This document shows, piece by piece, positions 17,979 through 26,000 of a stretch of DNA of 64,000 nt. The translations under genes and the position numbers were made by a program. How positions within the stretch are numbered: position 1 is the stretch's first letter; every line of letters starts with the position of its first letter. The stretch comes from Tessaracoccus sp. MC1679 (GTDB taxonomy: Bacteria; Actinomycetota; Actinomycetes; Propionibacteriales; Propionibacteriaceae). The stretch spans positions 347,718 through 411,717 of the forward strand of contig NZ_JACJGB010000003.1 in assembly GCF_014164775.1 (NCBI RefSeq). The letters are read 5' to 3'. The notes under the pieces are model-generated. The model saw only the letters and a list, made by a program, of their open reading frames with translations, ran no database searches and was not told the origin of the DNA.

Positions 17979-18556
17979 GTGGTGGTGCGGAATCCGGTGG
18001 GGCGGATGGGTCTCGCCGGGACGCCCGCGACGATCATGTCCGGCTCCACGTCCTTCGTGACGACGGAGCCGGCACCGATCACCGCGCCGTCGCCGATGAT
18101 CACCCCTGGGACGACTGTCACGCTCGCGCCGAACCACACCTTGCGGCCGACGACGATGGGCGCGGGGACCATGTCACCGCGCCGGTCTGGGTCCATGGCG
18201 TGGTTGATGGTGGTGAAGGTGCAGCCGTGCCCGATGAGGGTGTCGTCGCCGATGGTGATGCCGCCGGTGTCCTGGAATCGGCACCCCATGTTGATGAAGA
18301 CGCGCTTGCCCAGGGTGATGTTCCTGCCGAACTCGCTGTAGAACGGCGGGAACACCGTCACCGACTCGTCCACGGTGCGGCCGGTCAGCCGCGACAGGAG
18401 CGCGCGCACCTCGTCGGCGGACCGGTACGCGTTGTTGAGCTCGGCGGTGATCCGCAGCGCCTCCTCCGAGGCTCCGATCATGAACCGGTGGAGCTCCGAG
18501 CCGCTCTCGATGAGCTCCCGACGGCGGACGTGGGCGAGGAAGTCCTGCATTTCCAT
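17969..18556 (-). CDS. Sugar O-acetyltransferase (maltose/galactoside acetyltransferase-like)
   Basis: A 195-residue left-handed beta-helix acetyltransferase. Hexapeptide repeats run from about residue 75 to 180, with INMGCRFQDTGGITIGDD and the catalytic-histidine loop TTINHAMD typical of LacA/Maa enzymes, which transfer acetyl from acetyl-CoA to a sugar hydroxyl. The C-terminal residues lie in the flanking repeat. A cupin gene lies 15 bp upstream on the same strand. Confidence 0.88.
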   Translation of the reverse strand: MEMQDFLAHVRRRELIESGSELHRFMIGASEEALRITAELNNAYRSADEVRALLSRLTGRTVDESVTVFPPFYSEFGRNITLGKRVFINMGCRFQDTGGITIGDDTLIGHGCTFTTINHAMDPDRRGDMVPAPIVVGRKVWFGASVTVVPGVIIGDGAVIGAGSVVTKDVEPDMIVAGVPARPIRPTGFRTTTAP

Positions 18557-18571
18557 GGGCTCACCGTCCTG

Positions 18572-18967
18572 TCAGGCGCTGTACTCGTCGTCGGTGACGT
18601 GCTCAAGCCAAGTCACGGTCTCGCCCTGGTCGTCGGCCTCGTGGATGGCGACGTGCGCCATGAACCGGTCCGACGTGGCGCCGTGCCAATGCTCCTCGTT
18701 CGGCTCGATGTAGACCACGTCGCCGGGGCGGATCTCCTGCACCTCGCCGCCGCGCCGCGCGACGTACCCGATCCCGTCGGTGACGTACAGCGTCTGCCCC
18801 TTGGGGTGGCGGTGCCAGGCGGTCCTCGCGCCCGGGGCGAACCGGACGTGGGCGGAGCCGACGGCCGACTGCTCGTCCGGGGTGCGGATGGCATCGAGGA
18901 ACACGGTGCCGGTGAACCAGTCCGTGGATCCTGGGGTTGTCTGGCCGCCGCTGTGGGTGATTCTCAT
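18572..18967 (-). CDS. Cupin-domain protein
   Basis: A 131-residue single cupin. Metal-binding histidines are seen in WHRHPKGQTLYV and EEHWHGA, with the PGD turn between. Such proteins are often associated with carboxymuconolactone decarboxylases; no specific reaction can be assigned. It is in a probable operon with the acetyltransferase downstream and the VOC gene upstream. Confidence 0.82.
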   Translation of the reverse strand: MRITHSGGQTTPGSTDWFTGTVFLDAIRTPDEQSAVGSAHVRFAPGARTAWHRHPKGQTLYVTDGIGYVARRGGEVQEIRPGDVVYIEPNEEHWHGATSDRFMAHVAIHEADDQGETVTWLEHVTDDEYSA

Positions 18968-18980
18968 GGGGGACGTCCTT

Positions 18981-19349
18981 TCAAGTGTGGGGGTTCTGGA
19001 CCAGCCGGAGCAGTGAACCGTCGGGGTCCAGCAAGGCGCCGATCCGCATTCCGGATGCTTCAAGTCGGGGCCGGTGGAGGCGTGGCCACCCCACCATCGT
19101 CTCGGGAATGCCGGCGCCTTGGCAGTGTGTGTAGAAGGCGTCCACGTCGTCCAGGCGAAGGCACGCGCCGAAGGACGACGTGGCCGGATCGAGATCCGCG
19201 TGGGGGAAGAACTCGAGAACGACGCCGCCCCGCTCGAGGATGAGCCAGCCGGAGTCATGGAAGACAACCGAGAACCCGAGCCGCTCGTAGAACGTGACCG
19301 TCGCGGTGAAGCTGCGCGACGGGAGGTTCGGCGTGGCGTGGTCGACCAT
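18981..19349 (-). CDS. VOC-superfamily protein (glyoxalase/bleomycin-resistance-like)
   Basis: A 122-residue vicinal-oxygen-chelate protein with paired beta-alpha-beta-beta-beta motifs, seen in TVTFYERLGFSVVFHDSGWLIL and DPDGSLLRLVQNP. It resembles bleomycin-binding proteins, but residues for drug binding cannot be judged. It is the first gene of the VOC-cupin-acetyltransferase run. Confidence 0.82.
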   Translation of the reverse strand: MVDHATPNLPSRSFTATVTFYERLGFSVVFHDSGWLILERGGVVLEFFPHADLDPATSSFGACLRLDDVDAFYTHCQGAGIPETMVGWPRLHRPRLEASGMRIGALLDPDGSLLRLVQNPHT

Positions 19350-19406
19350 CCTCGGACCCTAACATCCGGCGTCCGAGGTTCGAGCCGTTGCGTAGTGCCG
19401 GAAGGG

Positions 19407-19730
19407 TCACGCGCCCTTGTCCAGATAGTGGTCGATAGCTTCGCGGGCGAGTTCGGACTCGCTCACTCCTGCGGCGTCCGCGGCCGACTTGAGCCGGTCG
19501 TGCAGCTCGCGGGGAAGGCGGACTCCGATCCGGCTCGTCTCGGTGGACAGTCGGGGGCGCCCGCCCTTGCGGCCGTGGCGGGCAGCGATGTCGCGGGCAA
19601 TAGCGGCGGCGCGGGCCTCCGTGAGCCGCTCGCCTTCGAAGTAGACGACCTCGTCGTCCAGGTTGATGTTCTCGATGCTGGTGATCTCGGCGCTGGCGCC
19701 GTCACCTACCTGGATACCCATGGCGCTCAT
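19407..19730 (-). CDS. Ribbon-helix-helix antitoxin-like protein
   Basis: A 107-residue protein. The C-terminal part has a CopG-like pattern (RIGVRLPRELHDRLKSAADAAGVSESELAREAID), expected to bind the operon promoter. The N-terminal half contains a basic RHGRKGGRPR patch. Its ATG overlaps the preceding small gene by 4 nt (ATGA), the usual layout of a toxin-antitoxin pair with the toxin first. Confidence 0.72.
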   Translation of the reverse strand: MSAMGIQVGDGASAEITSIENINLDDEVVYFEGERLTEARAAAIARDIAARHGRKGGRPRLSTETSRIGVRLPRELHDRLKSAADAAGVSESELAREAIDHYLDKGA

Positions 19731-19969
19731 TTCCTCCTCAGTGCTGTCGGCATGGCGTGGATGATCAGCATCGTCGGCTCGCCGTCCGTCTGGACGAGGA
19801 CCCCGACGATCTCCAGTTCCAGTCCACGGTCGTCCCCGCCGATCCAGTAATACTCAGGTTCCCCGCTGGGTCTGACCCCTACTGTGGGCTGACTTGTGCT
19901 GACCACATGGGCGATCCGGGCTGCACCGATGCGATGCTTGCGAGCTGCTTGAGTCAGCTTCAACTTCAC
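19727..19969 (-). CDS. Small putative toxin partner (BrnT-like by context)
   Basis: An 80-residue protein with GGDDRGLELEIVGVLVQTDG followed by LIIHAMPTALRRK. That is a beta-rich core ending in a basic helix, reminiscent of BrnT or related toxins, but similarity is weak. The pairing with an RHH gene through a 4-nt overlap is the main reason for a toxin call. Confidence 0.5.
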   Translation of the reverse strand: MKLKLTQAARKHRIGAARIAHVVSTSQPTVGVRPSGEPEYYWIGGDDRGLELEIVGVLVQTDGEPTMLIIHAMPTALRRK

Positions 19970-20059
19970 TCTTCAAGTGTGCAACGAAACCAGGATATGT
20001 TCAACAAAATCTCCTTGGATTCATCCTGCGCCCGGGCTCTTGGTGAATACTCTCGTCCC

Positions 20060-20590
20060 ATGACCGACATGAACCGATCCGGCGAGGGGCCTCGCCGCCG
20101 GCGACCCATCGTGGTTGCGGTGATCGGCACCGTCGTGGTGGTCGCGTACGCGCTGCTCGCCGCCGTCCAGATCCTGGTGCTGAACCCGCTGGCGGCGGTG
20201 CCTGGTGCCGAGCTCTCCCAGATCTACGCAGACGTCGCTGCGGCGGGGGAGTCCATGGGCGCACCTCTGGTCCTGGCCGGCCTGGCGGTTGGTCCCGTCG
20301 TCGCGATTGGCCTGCTGGTCCGCACATGGAGGCGGCCCGACGGCGAGGGTCGGATTGTCGCGGTGCAGTACCTGGCGCTTGTGGCGCTGGGGGCGTTCGG
20401 CTACTTCTGGGCCAGCTTCGGACCCGGCATGGCGCTAGCCGACACGTATGGGATCAGTGGGGGAGACCATTCGCCGTGGGCCACGCCCCTGCAGGCGGTC
20501 AGCGGCGTCGCGTTCGTGGTCTTCCTCATGCAGGTGCCCGGGGCCGTGTCGATGGCGCGAGCTCTGCGTGGCGGCGCGCAGCGGCGCTGA
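20060..20590 (+). CDS. Four-helix membrane protein of unknown function
   Basis: A 176-residue protein with an arginine-rich N-terminus (residues 1-16) and four hydrophobic segments (about 17-38, 65-87, 104-122 and 145-165). No family recognised. The ATG at 20060 was chosen as the first start with plausible upstream sequence. There are no operon partners. Confidence 0.65.
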   Translation: MTDMNRSGEGPRRRRPIVVAVIGTVVVVAYALLAAVQILVLNPLAAVPGAELSQIYADVAAAGESMGAPLVLAGLAVGPVVAIGLLVRTWRRPDGEGRIVAVQYLALVALGAFGYFWASFGPGMALADTYGISGGDHSPWATPLQAVSGVAFVVFLMQVPGAVSMARALRGGAQRR

Positions 20591-20690
20591 CACAGCCCGC
20601 TCTTGTCAATACCCGCGGGCGGGATCGTCTGCGGCCAGGCCGGCGCGCGCTTCAGGGCCCGCCGCCGGCTGCGCGAGCAATCCGGCCCCG

Positions 20691-20738
20691 CTAAATGTCA
20701 GACTCAGAGTCGTACTCGACACTCAGCCTGACATTTAG
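20691..20738. repeat. 11-bp perfect inverted repeat with 26-bp loop
   Basis: CTAAATGTCAG and its exact complement CTGACATTTAG flank a 26-bp centre. The right arm overlaps the last bases of the broken SDR gene. It could be a terminator-like hairpin or the ends of a tiny insertion; it is AT-richer than its surroundings. Confidence 0.65.
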
Positions 20739-21121
20739 AGGGTGATGCCGGTGAAGCGGGCCAGCTCGTCGAGGAGCCGGCGTTGGAAGTCTTCGTCGTG
20801 GACCGCGGGGTGCGCCGTGGCAAGGCGTTGGTGGTGCCAGTAGCCGCCGGTGCTGCTGGCTCGGGGGTCGTCGCTGGTGGCGAGCCACTCCTGGGTGAGG
20901 TGTCCCAGGCGCAGGTCATCGGGGGCCGAGGGCCCGCCCATCCTGGTGGGCACCCATCCGGGGTCGACGGCGTTGGTGGTGGTGTGGGGCCACAGGCGGG
21001 CCACGGCCATCGCGAGTGTGGTGACCAGCAGCTTGCTGTCGGAGTAGTTACCGGCGCGGGTGCCCGCCCAGTCGATGTGCGCGAGGTCCGGCCGGCCGAT
21101 CCGGTGACAAAGATGCGCACG
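20735..21121 (-). pseudogene. Short-chain dehydrogenase/reductase with internal deletion
   Basis: The 3' two-thirds encode an SDR C-terminus: the active-site-like YSDSK (catalytic Tyr-xxx-Lys), then NAVDPGWVPTRMGG, ending FTGITL. The 5' end encodes a normal SDR start (RIFVTGSA) in a different frame about 100 bp upstream. The middle of the Rossmann fold is therefore missing and the frame is shifted. Confidence 0.75.
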
Positions 21122-21145
21122 TCAATCAACCCACCCGCATCTTGT

Positions 21146-22213
21146 TCAATCGTTTCCGCTGGGCCTGGCCTGGGTACTCCGGGGCTGACGGGCTGGCCTG
21201 CTTGTGGTGAGACGGGCTCCCTGGCGGCGTGACTCTTTGTAGGTGTCGACGGCTCGTCGGGAGCTGAGCCATTGCCCGTCGCTGCGTTGGTGGGCTTCGA
21301 GGCGTCCGCGTTGGGCGGCGGCGCGAATGGCGACGAGGCTGAGGTCGGCGTCGACGAGGGCCGCGATGGGGACGAGTTTCGCGGGCCCGGCCACGTTGGG
21401 GATGATGAAGCGGTTCAGGTTGTCGATCATCCCGCGGGCGAGGATTTCGCCGAGGGGTCCGACGTCGCCCTTGTCTGCTTGTTGCATGGCCCGCAGGTAG
21501 GCGGTTCGCTGTTCCTTGAGGATCACCACCGGCGGGTGGCCGAGTCTGACGAGCACGAGGTTCAGCGCGAGCCGGCCGGTGCGGCCGTTGCCGTCGATGA
21601 ACGGGTGGACGCGTTCGAAGTGGTTATGTGCCTCGGCTAGCAGTTCGGGCAGGTTGCCGCCGCCGTGCAGCCGGGCCGGGATCGTGTTGGTGGTGGCGAC
21701 CCATTCGTCCAGGCCGGCGGGTACCAGCGGCCACGACGGCGGGGTCATTCCTGCGGTGAACGGATGGATGTCGTGGCGCCGGAAGTTGCCGGGTGATTCG
21801 GCCTCGGTGGCGTCCGGATGGGGGGAGACCTGCCACACCGGGGACATGGCCAGGTGGTGGATATGGCGAACTTCCTGGACGGTGATCAGTGTGTCGGTGG
21901 TGCGGTCGCCTGCGCCCATCGCTTCGCGGTAGACCCAGGAGGCCGCGTCGCCGTAGCCCTTGACCTCCATGTACTCCTTGAGTGGCTTTGCGCCGACGGC
22001 TCGACCTTGGTCGAGGAGTGTCGTTACCTCGCGCAGGACCAGGGTGTTGCCTTCCAAGGCTGTGGAGTGGTGGGCTTCCAAGTGCCAGATGTCGGTCCAC
22101 ACGTACGCAGACTCCTCGGGAGAGGGGAGCCCTCCGAGTCTGGTGCGTAGTTCGGCAAGTTGGCTGTCGAGCCGGGCATAGACAGTGGCCCGCGACGGGC
22201 GACCTCGGGCCAT
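21146..22213 (-). CDS. Fic-domain protein (class II, with N-terminal inhibitory motif)
   Basis: A 355-residue Fic protein. The catalytic loop HPFIDGNGRTGR is near residues 215-226. The autoinhibitory motif STALEGNT (pattern S/T-xxx-E-G/N) is near residues 50-57, before the Fic core, which makes it class II, and a winged-helix-like C-terminus follows. Fic enzymes transfer AMP or other phosphate groups to target proteins; here the toxin and its inhibition are in one chain. The promoter region contains paired TTTGTT/AACAAA elements, suggesting autoregulation. Confidence 0.9.
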   Translation of the reverse strand: MARGRPSRATVYARLDSQLAELRTRLGGLPSPEESAYVWTDIWHLEAHHSTALEGNTLVLREVTTLLDQGRAVGAKPLKEYMEVKGYGDAASWVYREAMGAGDRTTDTLITVQEVRHIHHLAMSPVWQVSPHPDATEAESPGNFRRHDIHPFTAGMTPPSWPLVPAGLDEWVATTNTIPARLHGGGNLPELLAEAHNHFERVHPFIDGNGRTGRLALNLVLVRLGHPPVVILKEQRTAYLRAMQQADKGDVGPLGEILARGMIDNLNRFIIPNVAGPAKLVPIAALVDADLSLVAIRAAAQRGRLEAHQRSDGQWLSSRRAVDTYKESRRQGARLTTSRPARQPRSTQARPSGND

Positions 22214-22223
22214 CGTCTCTCCT

Positions 22224-22268
22224 GACTTTGTTCACTCAGACGAACAGGAAAATGAACTAAACAAAGTC
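22224..22268. promoter_or_regulatory. Inverted repeat upstream of the Fic gene
   Basis: GACTTTGTT (22224-22232) is repeated as its exact complement at 22260-22268. Further TTGTTCA and TGAACAAA elements follow within 60 bp. This AT-rich cluster in a GC-rich genome is placed where an autoregulatory operator would lie. Confidence 0.5.
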
Positions 22269-22447
22269 TAGCCCTCCAGTCACCTTGTTCATCGGTTGGC
22301 GCCCCGAATAGAACTGAACAAACTTCGAGTGAGACGAGGCGATCCACGTGCCTGTCTGGGGGTCATGGACGGGTTCAACGCGTCTCTGCAGGCGCATTCT
22401 GTCGTCGCATGACACCGGTCGTCCGAGAGAGTCCGTGGCGTGCTGCG

Positions 22448-22705
22448 CTACCCGTAGTGGTAGCGGCAGGTGGCGATCCGCACCTCGTCGCCGGTGATCT
22501 TGTAGACGAGGCGGTGCTCGTCGGTGATTCGTCTGGACCAGTAGCCGGCGAAATCGTGCTTGAGCGCCTCCGGTTTACCGATGCCTTCGTTGCCGTTGCG
22601 TTGGATGTCAGCATGGAGCGCATTGATCCGCTTGAGGACCTTCCTGTCCTGCGCCTGCCACCAGAGGTAGTCGTCCCAGGCGTTCTCATCCCAGACGAGC
22701 AGCAC
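22448..22705 (-). CDS. yoeB: Txe/YoeB-family mRNA interferase toxin
   Basis: An 85-residue YoeB. The sequence shows the family's WDENAWDDYLWWQ start, GKPEALKHDFAGYWSRRITDEHRLVY core with the catalytic Glu/Arg set, and the terminal CRYHYG with the active-site histidine and tyrosine. YoeB binds the ribosomal A site and cleaves mRNA after translation initiation. It begins 1 nt after the YefM stop. Confidence 0.93.
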   Translation of the reverse strand: MLLVWDENAWDDYLWWQAQDRKVLKRINALHADIQRNGNEGIGKPEALKHDFAGYWSRRITDEHRLVYKITGDEVRIATCRYHYG

Positions 22706-22706
22706 G

Positions 22707-22964
22707 TCAGTCGGTGTCGATCAGATCGTGGGCCTGACCGCGCCCAGCCTCAAGTCGCTCCATGGCGTCCAGCAGCCGGCGGGCGTTCGCGGGGGAACGC
22801 ATGAGGTAGGCGGTCTCGCGCAACGACTCGTAGTCATCGAGCGACACGATCACCACGGGGTCGTGCCCGGCGCGGGTGATGACCACCTCTTCGCGGTCGT
22901 TGACGACCGAGTCGAGTACCTCTGCGTATCGTGCTCGGGATTCCGTGTAGCTCATTGTCTTCAT
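22707..22964 (-). CDS. yefM: YefM-family antitoxin
   Basis: An 85-residue Phd/YefM antitoxin. MSYTESRARYAEVLDSVVNDREEVVITR is the DNA-binding N-terminus, with VIVSLDDYESLRETAYLM next and an acidic, flexible C-terminus that would wrap YoeB. The start at 22964 has an AGGAGG ribosome-binding site that overlaps the operator palindrome. Confidence 0.93.
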   Translation of the reverse strand: MKTMSYTESRARYAEVLDSVVNDREEVVITRAGHDPVVIVSLDDYESLRETAYLMRSPANARRLLDAMERLEAGRGQAHDLIDTD

Positions 22965-22974
22965 GGCAGCCTCC

Positions 22975-22991
22975 TGTACAGAAAAGTGTAC
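22975..22991. promoter_or_regulatory. YefM operator (TGTACA-type)
   Basis: TGTACA at 22975-22980 and GTGTAC at 22986-22991 form two short palindromes just upstream of yefM. YefM-YoeB complexes are known to bind TGTACA cores, giving conditional repression. Confidence 0.75.
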
Positions 22992-23024
22992 GTCCCTCCC
23001 GGAGGTCAGGCAACCAGTGCCAGG

Positions 23025-23948
23025 TCAGTGGCTCGTCGACGAGTGGCGAAGGTCGTACGTGGACAGCGGCTCGGGTCCCGCCACCACCCGGCGGGTCACC
23101 TGCAGGATCGCGTCCTCGTTGGGGTCTACACGCCACCTGACCAGAGAGATGGCGCTGTTCTCGATCTCCAGGGCGGTGATGTGCGACGGATAGATGCAGC
23201 TGCCGGAGTTGAAGTAGGGCATCTGGTTGCCCCGCGGGAACTTCTCGCGGTGGGTGTGGCCGCAGATGAGTGCCATCCGGTTCTGGCGGATCCACTTCAC
23301 GTAGTTGCGTTCCACCTTGTGCCGCTTGTAGGAGTTGGCCACGGGGCTGGTGGGGCTGTGGAACCCGAACGCATGCGCATACCTCCAGAACGCGCGCATC
23401 ATGAACCGGCTGAACCGCCAGGCCTGGTCGTTGGGGAAGTCGCCTTGGTGCCCGTGCACCAGCAGGACGTCCTGCCCGGTCTCCCGGTGCCGGAACACCA
23501 CCGACTCCACCGCCTCCAGGCCGTGGAAGAACGGCTCGATCTCGCCGGACACCGCGTCCTTCGCGGTCCACAGGTGTTGTCGTACGAACCTGGGGTCCCT
23601 CAGGTCGAGGTCATGGTTGCCCCACATCCGGATCAGCCTGCCCGCCTGGTGGAACTGCAGCAGCTGCTCCCACACGGCGCGGTTGGCCCTGATGATGTGC
23701 TTGAAATCGTGCTCCCAGAGCTCGTCGCCGTCGCCCGCCTCCACGTAAGTGAAGCCGTTCTTCCAGTAGTAGTCCATCGCGGCCGTGAACGAGTTCTTGT
23801 TCTTGAGGAACTCGTCGGACTTGGATCCGTCCCCCCGATGGCAGTCGCTCATGATGACGTAGCGGGAGGTGTCGTTGATGAGCTCGACGCGGGCGTCCCT
23901 GTAGGCCTCCGTCAGACGTGTCATCGTCTTCACAGTCATCACCGCCAT
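23025..23948 (-). CDS. Calcineurin-like metallophosphoesterase (intact copy)
   Basis: A 307-residue phosphoesterase with all five metal motifs in order: SDCHRGDG (D-x-H) near residue 34, EAGDGDE, GNHDLD, VHGHQGD and ICGHTHRE near 240. The substrate is unknown; relatives hydrolyse UDP-diacylglucosamine-type compounds or cyclic nucleotides. This is the only full-length copy in the window; partial copies are found at 25867-26000, 55653-56407 and 61325-61466. It marks the left side of the accessory island. Confidence 0.85.
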   Translation of the reverse strand: MAVMTVKTMTRLTEAYRDARVELINDTSRYVIMSDCHRGDGSKSDEFLKNKNSFTAAMDYYWKNGFTYVEAGDGDELWEHDFKHIIRANRAVWEQLLQFHQAGRLIRMWGNHDLDLRDPRFVRQHLWTAKDAVSGEIEPFFHGLEAVESVVFRHRETGQDVLLVHGHQGDFPNDQAWRFSRFMMRAFWRYAHAFGFHSPTSPVANSYKRHKVERNYVKWIRQNRMALICGHTHREKFPRGNQMPYFNSGSCIYPSHITALEIENSAISLVRWRVDPNEDAILQVTRRVVAGPEPLSTYDLRHSSTSH

Positions 23949-24013
23949 GCTCGGTCGTGTCGTTTCCGATCATAGGTCGGTGGCGCCGGAGGTGTCCGCC
24001 AATCGCCCAGGTG

Positions 24014-24898
24014 CTACCTGCTCGGCGCATTGAGTTCGCGTAAGAGCCAGCCGACTTCGTGGGCCAGCATCGCGGGGGGTAGCTCATGTCCGCCGTCGAA
24101 GATCTCGTGGTCCGCGATGCCTGGTGCGAAGGCGGCGACGACCTCGTAGACGCCCGAGATGGGGAACAGAGGGTCGTCGCGGCCGGCGACGAGCCGGACT
24201 CGTTGCTGGTGGAAGGCGCGTGCGACGGCGGGCGAGTCTCCGAGTGTCACGATGCCGGGCGGATACCAGGCCGGGTTGTGGAGAACACCGGCGGCCTCGA
24301 AGGATGCCACCGTGCCGACGCCGCAGTTGAGCACGCCGGCGATGATGCGCTCATCGCAGGCCATCGAGAAGAAGCTGACCTGGCCGCCGAGCGAATGCCC
24401 GATCACGCCGCACGATCCGGCGCCGGTGTGGTGGAGGATCCAGTCGATGGCCACGGAGACGTCGGTGACGTGTGTGCCTTGCAGGGTAGTGCCGTGTGCG
24501 ATGAGGTTCCATGCGTGGAACCGTTCGTCATGGGCGCCGTCGCCAGAGGGGCCGCGCCGCTCCTCGAACCCGTGGAGGTCAGGGATCAGCGTCGTGACCC
24601 CGGCCTTCGCCAGTGCGAGCCCGTAGGCCATGCCCGGGTCGCCCGCCATCCCGGCAGGTTCGCTCTTGCCGAGGTGGAACTCGCCGTTGTGTTGGTGAAC
24701 GGCCACGACGGGCAGGGGCGTCGAGAGATGCTCCGGTTCCAGGAGGAGACACGGGATCGTGTGCCCGTCGGAGGCGCGCAGCACCACCCGTGATCGCGAG
24801 ACTCCTTCCCACGGTTCCGGTGCCGAGACTTCGGCATCGACGATGCGAATCCGGGCAGGCTCGATACCCAGCAGACGTCTCACGCCTGAACGATCCAT
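24014..24898 (-). CDS. Alpha/beta-hydrolase (dienelactone hydrolase/acetyl-xylan esterase-like)
   Basis: A 294-residue alpha/beta-hydrolase. The nucleophile elbow GHSLGG is near residue 165, a catalytic Asp region is GRDDPLF, and the His lies in DGGHELPP close to the C-terminus. The ATG at 24898 is preferred because AGGAGG lies 7 nt upstream; the GTG at 24904 is less well spaced. The substrate is unknown. Confidence 0.82.
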   Translation of the reverse strand: MDRSGVRRLLGIEPARIRIVDAEVSAPEPWEGVSRSRVVLRASDGHTIPCLLLEPEHLSTPLPVVAVHQHNGEFHLGKSEPAGMAGDPGMAYGLALAKAGVTTLIPDLHGFEERRGPSGDGAHDERFHAWNLIAHGTTLQGTHVTDVSVAIDWILHHTGAGSCGVIGHSLGGQVSFFSMACDERIIAGVLNCGVGTVASFEAAGVLHNPAWYPPGIVTLGDSPAVARAFHQQRVRLVAGRDDPLFPISGVYEVVAAFAPGIADHEIFDGGHELPPAMLAHEVGWLLRELNAPSR

Positions 24899-25109
24899 GA
24901 CCACTCCTCCTTGGGCCAGCAGGGGCGCGTGTCCAGTAGACCACTGCGGGTGGATCTGTCCACGGTCTATGTCGGGTCGGGTGTCCGACCCCTGGAGAGT
25001 CCTGTCACACCCTGGGTCAACGGTGGGCGCGCTTCAGGTGGCCCCCCTCCTCCTCATGGCAGGCCCTGTCGAGGAGCTTACGTTGCACCAGGTCCGGGCA
25101 TGTGGACAC

Positions 25110-25138
25110 TTGACACAATACGTCGTTCTAGCGAATAT
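25110..25138 (+). promoter_or_regulatory. Putative sigma-70-type promoter of the AbiE-like pair
   Basis: TTGACA (25110-25115) and an AT-rich GAATATAT at about 17-bp spacing, ending a few bases before the ATG at 25146. The -35 is consensus and the -10 is degenerate. Spacing to the start codon implies a leaderless or nearly leaderless mRNA, which is common in actinobacteria. Confidence 0.45.
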
Positions 25139-25145
25139 ATGTGCC

Positions 25146-25775
25146 ATGGAGTTGACGGTCGCACAGATCGCGGAACAGCACGGACGCTCGGACAGGTTCG
25201 TGCAGCAAGCAGTGCGCTCTGGGGATCTGGCCGCGCTGAGGACGGTGGGGCGCCTCGCGCTGGTCGACGACGTGGCAGTGATGGCATGGGTGCGCGCCTT
25301 GGCGCGGGGCCGGCGTTGGAGCTCCGACGTGCGCGAGGCCGCCATTGACCTTCTCTCGAACGGTCGCACGGAGAGGCTGTCGAGTTCCGAGAGGTCCAGG
25401 CTCCGCTCGCGACTCAGGGAAATGTCGGTTGTGGAGATCGCGCACGCAGCCGACGGACTCGGCGGAGGGTGGGCGCGCTACCGGGTGGCGCACGTTCCCG
25501 ACCTCCTCAGGGTCGGTCCTTCGGCTGCGGACATGACGACGCTGGGCGTCGTCCCGGGAGAGGGTTGGATGACGTTCGTGGAAACCGACGACTTGGACCG
25601 GCTGGAGCAGGGACACGACGTGATCCTCGATGCTGACGGGAACCTGGGCGTCGTGGAACGCCCAGTCACCACCCCGCGCCCCGCCAGGTTGCTTCTGGAC
25701 AGTTATCTGTTGGGCGACGTCAGGGTGTCGGCTGCTGCGGCGAACGAGTTGGAGCAGCGGGCTCATGATCTCTGA
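25146..25775 (+). CDS. DNA-binding protein with excisionase-like HTH (probable antitoxin of an AbiEii-type pair)
   Basis: A 209-residue protein. The N-terminal HTH (LTVAQIAEQHGRSDRFVQQAVRSGDL) is of the MerR/excisionase type used by some antitoxins, followed by a helical middle and a C-terminal region typical of partners of nucleotidyltransferase toxins. Its 3' end overlaps a start codon for a protein whose first residues match AbiEii-type nucleotidyltransferases, which supports the antitoxin reading. That toxin is truncated, leaving this gene an orphan. Confidence 0.55.
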   Translation: MELTVAQIAEQHGRSDRFVQQAVRSGDLAALRTVGRLALVDDVAVMAWVRALARGRRWSSDVREAAIDLLSNGRTERLSSSERSRLRSRLREMSVVEIAHAADGLGGGWARYRVAHVPDLLRVGPSAADMTTLGVVPGEGWMTFVETDDLDRLEQGHDVILDADGNLGVVERPVTTPRPARLLLDSYLLGDVRVSAAAANELEQRAHDL

Positions 25776-25876
25776 CGTCTTTGAGCGCCTGGACGAGATC
25801 GCAAGCGCTCTGCCCCCGGAGCGGTGGATGCTCGTGGGTGGACTCATGGTTCACGCTCACGCGCTTTCCCGCCACC
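25765..25876 (+). pseudogene. Truncated AbiEii-like nucleotidyltransferase toxin (N-terminus only)
   Basis: About 37 codons begin at an ATG overlapping the upstream stop by 11 nt. The segment PERWMLVGGLMVHAHAL matches the start of AbiEii-type nucleotidyltransferases (the G-G-x-A-like core). The sequence then changes abruptly into metallophosphoesterase DNA; the catalytic D-x-D is lost, so no active toxin is made. Confidence 0.6.
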
Positions 25877-26000
25877 GCCCGGCGGGTCACTTGCAGGATT
25901 GCGTCCTCATTGGGGTCGACACGCCGCCGGACGAGAGTGATGGAGCCGTTCTCGATCTCCAGGGCGGTGATGTGCGACGGGTAGACGCAGCTGCCGGAGT
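25867..26000 (-). pseudogene. Metallophosphoesterase 3' fragment (copy 2)
   Basis: About 134 bp closely related to the stretch of the intact phosphoesterase gene around 23080-23210, in the same orientation. It encodes the NSGSCVYPSHITALEIE to VTRR part of the protein. It begins exactly where the AbiEii-like gene breaks off; the shared CCCGCCACC at the joint hints at microhomology. Confidence 0.85.
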
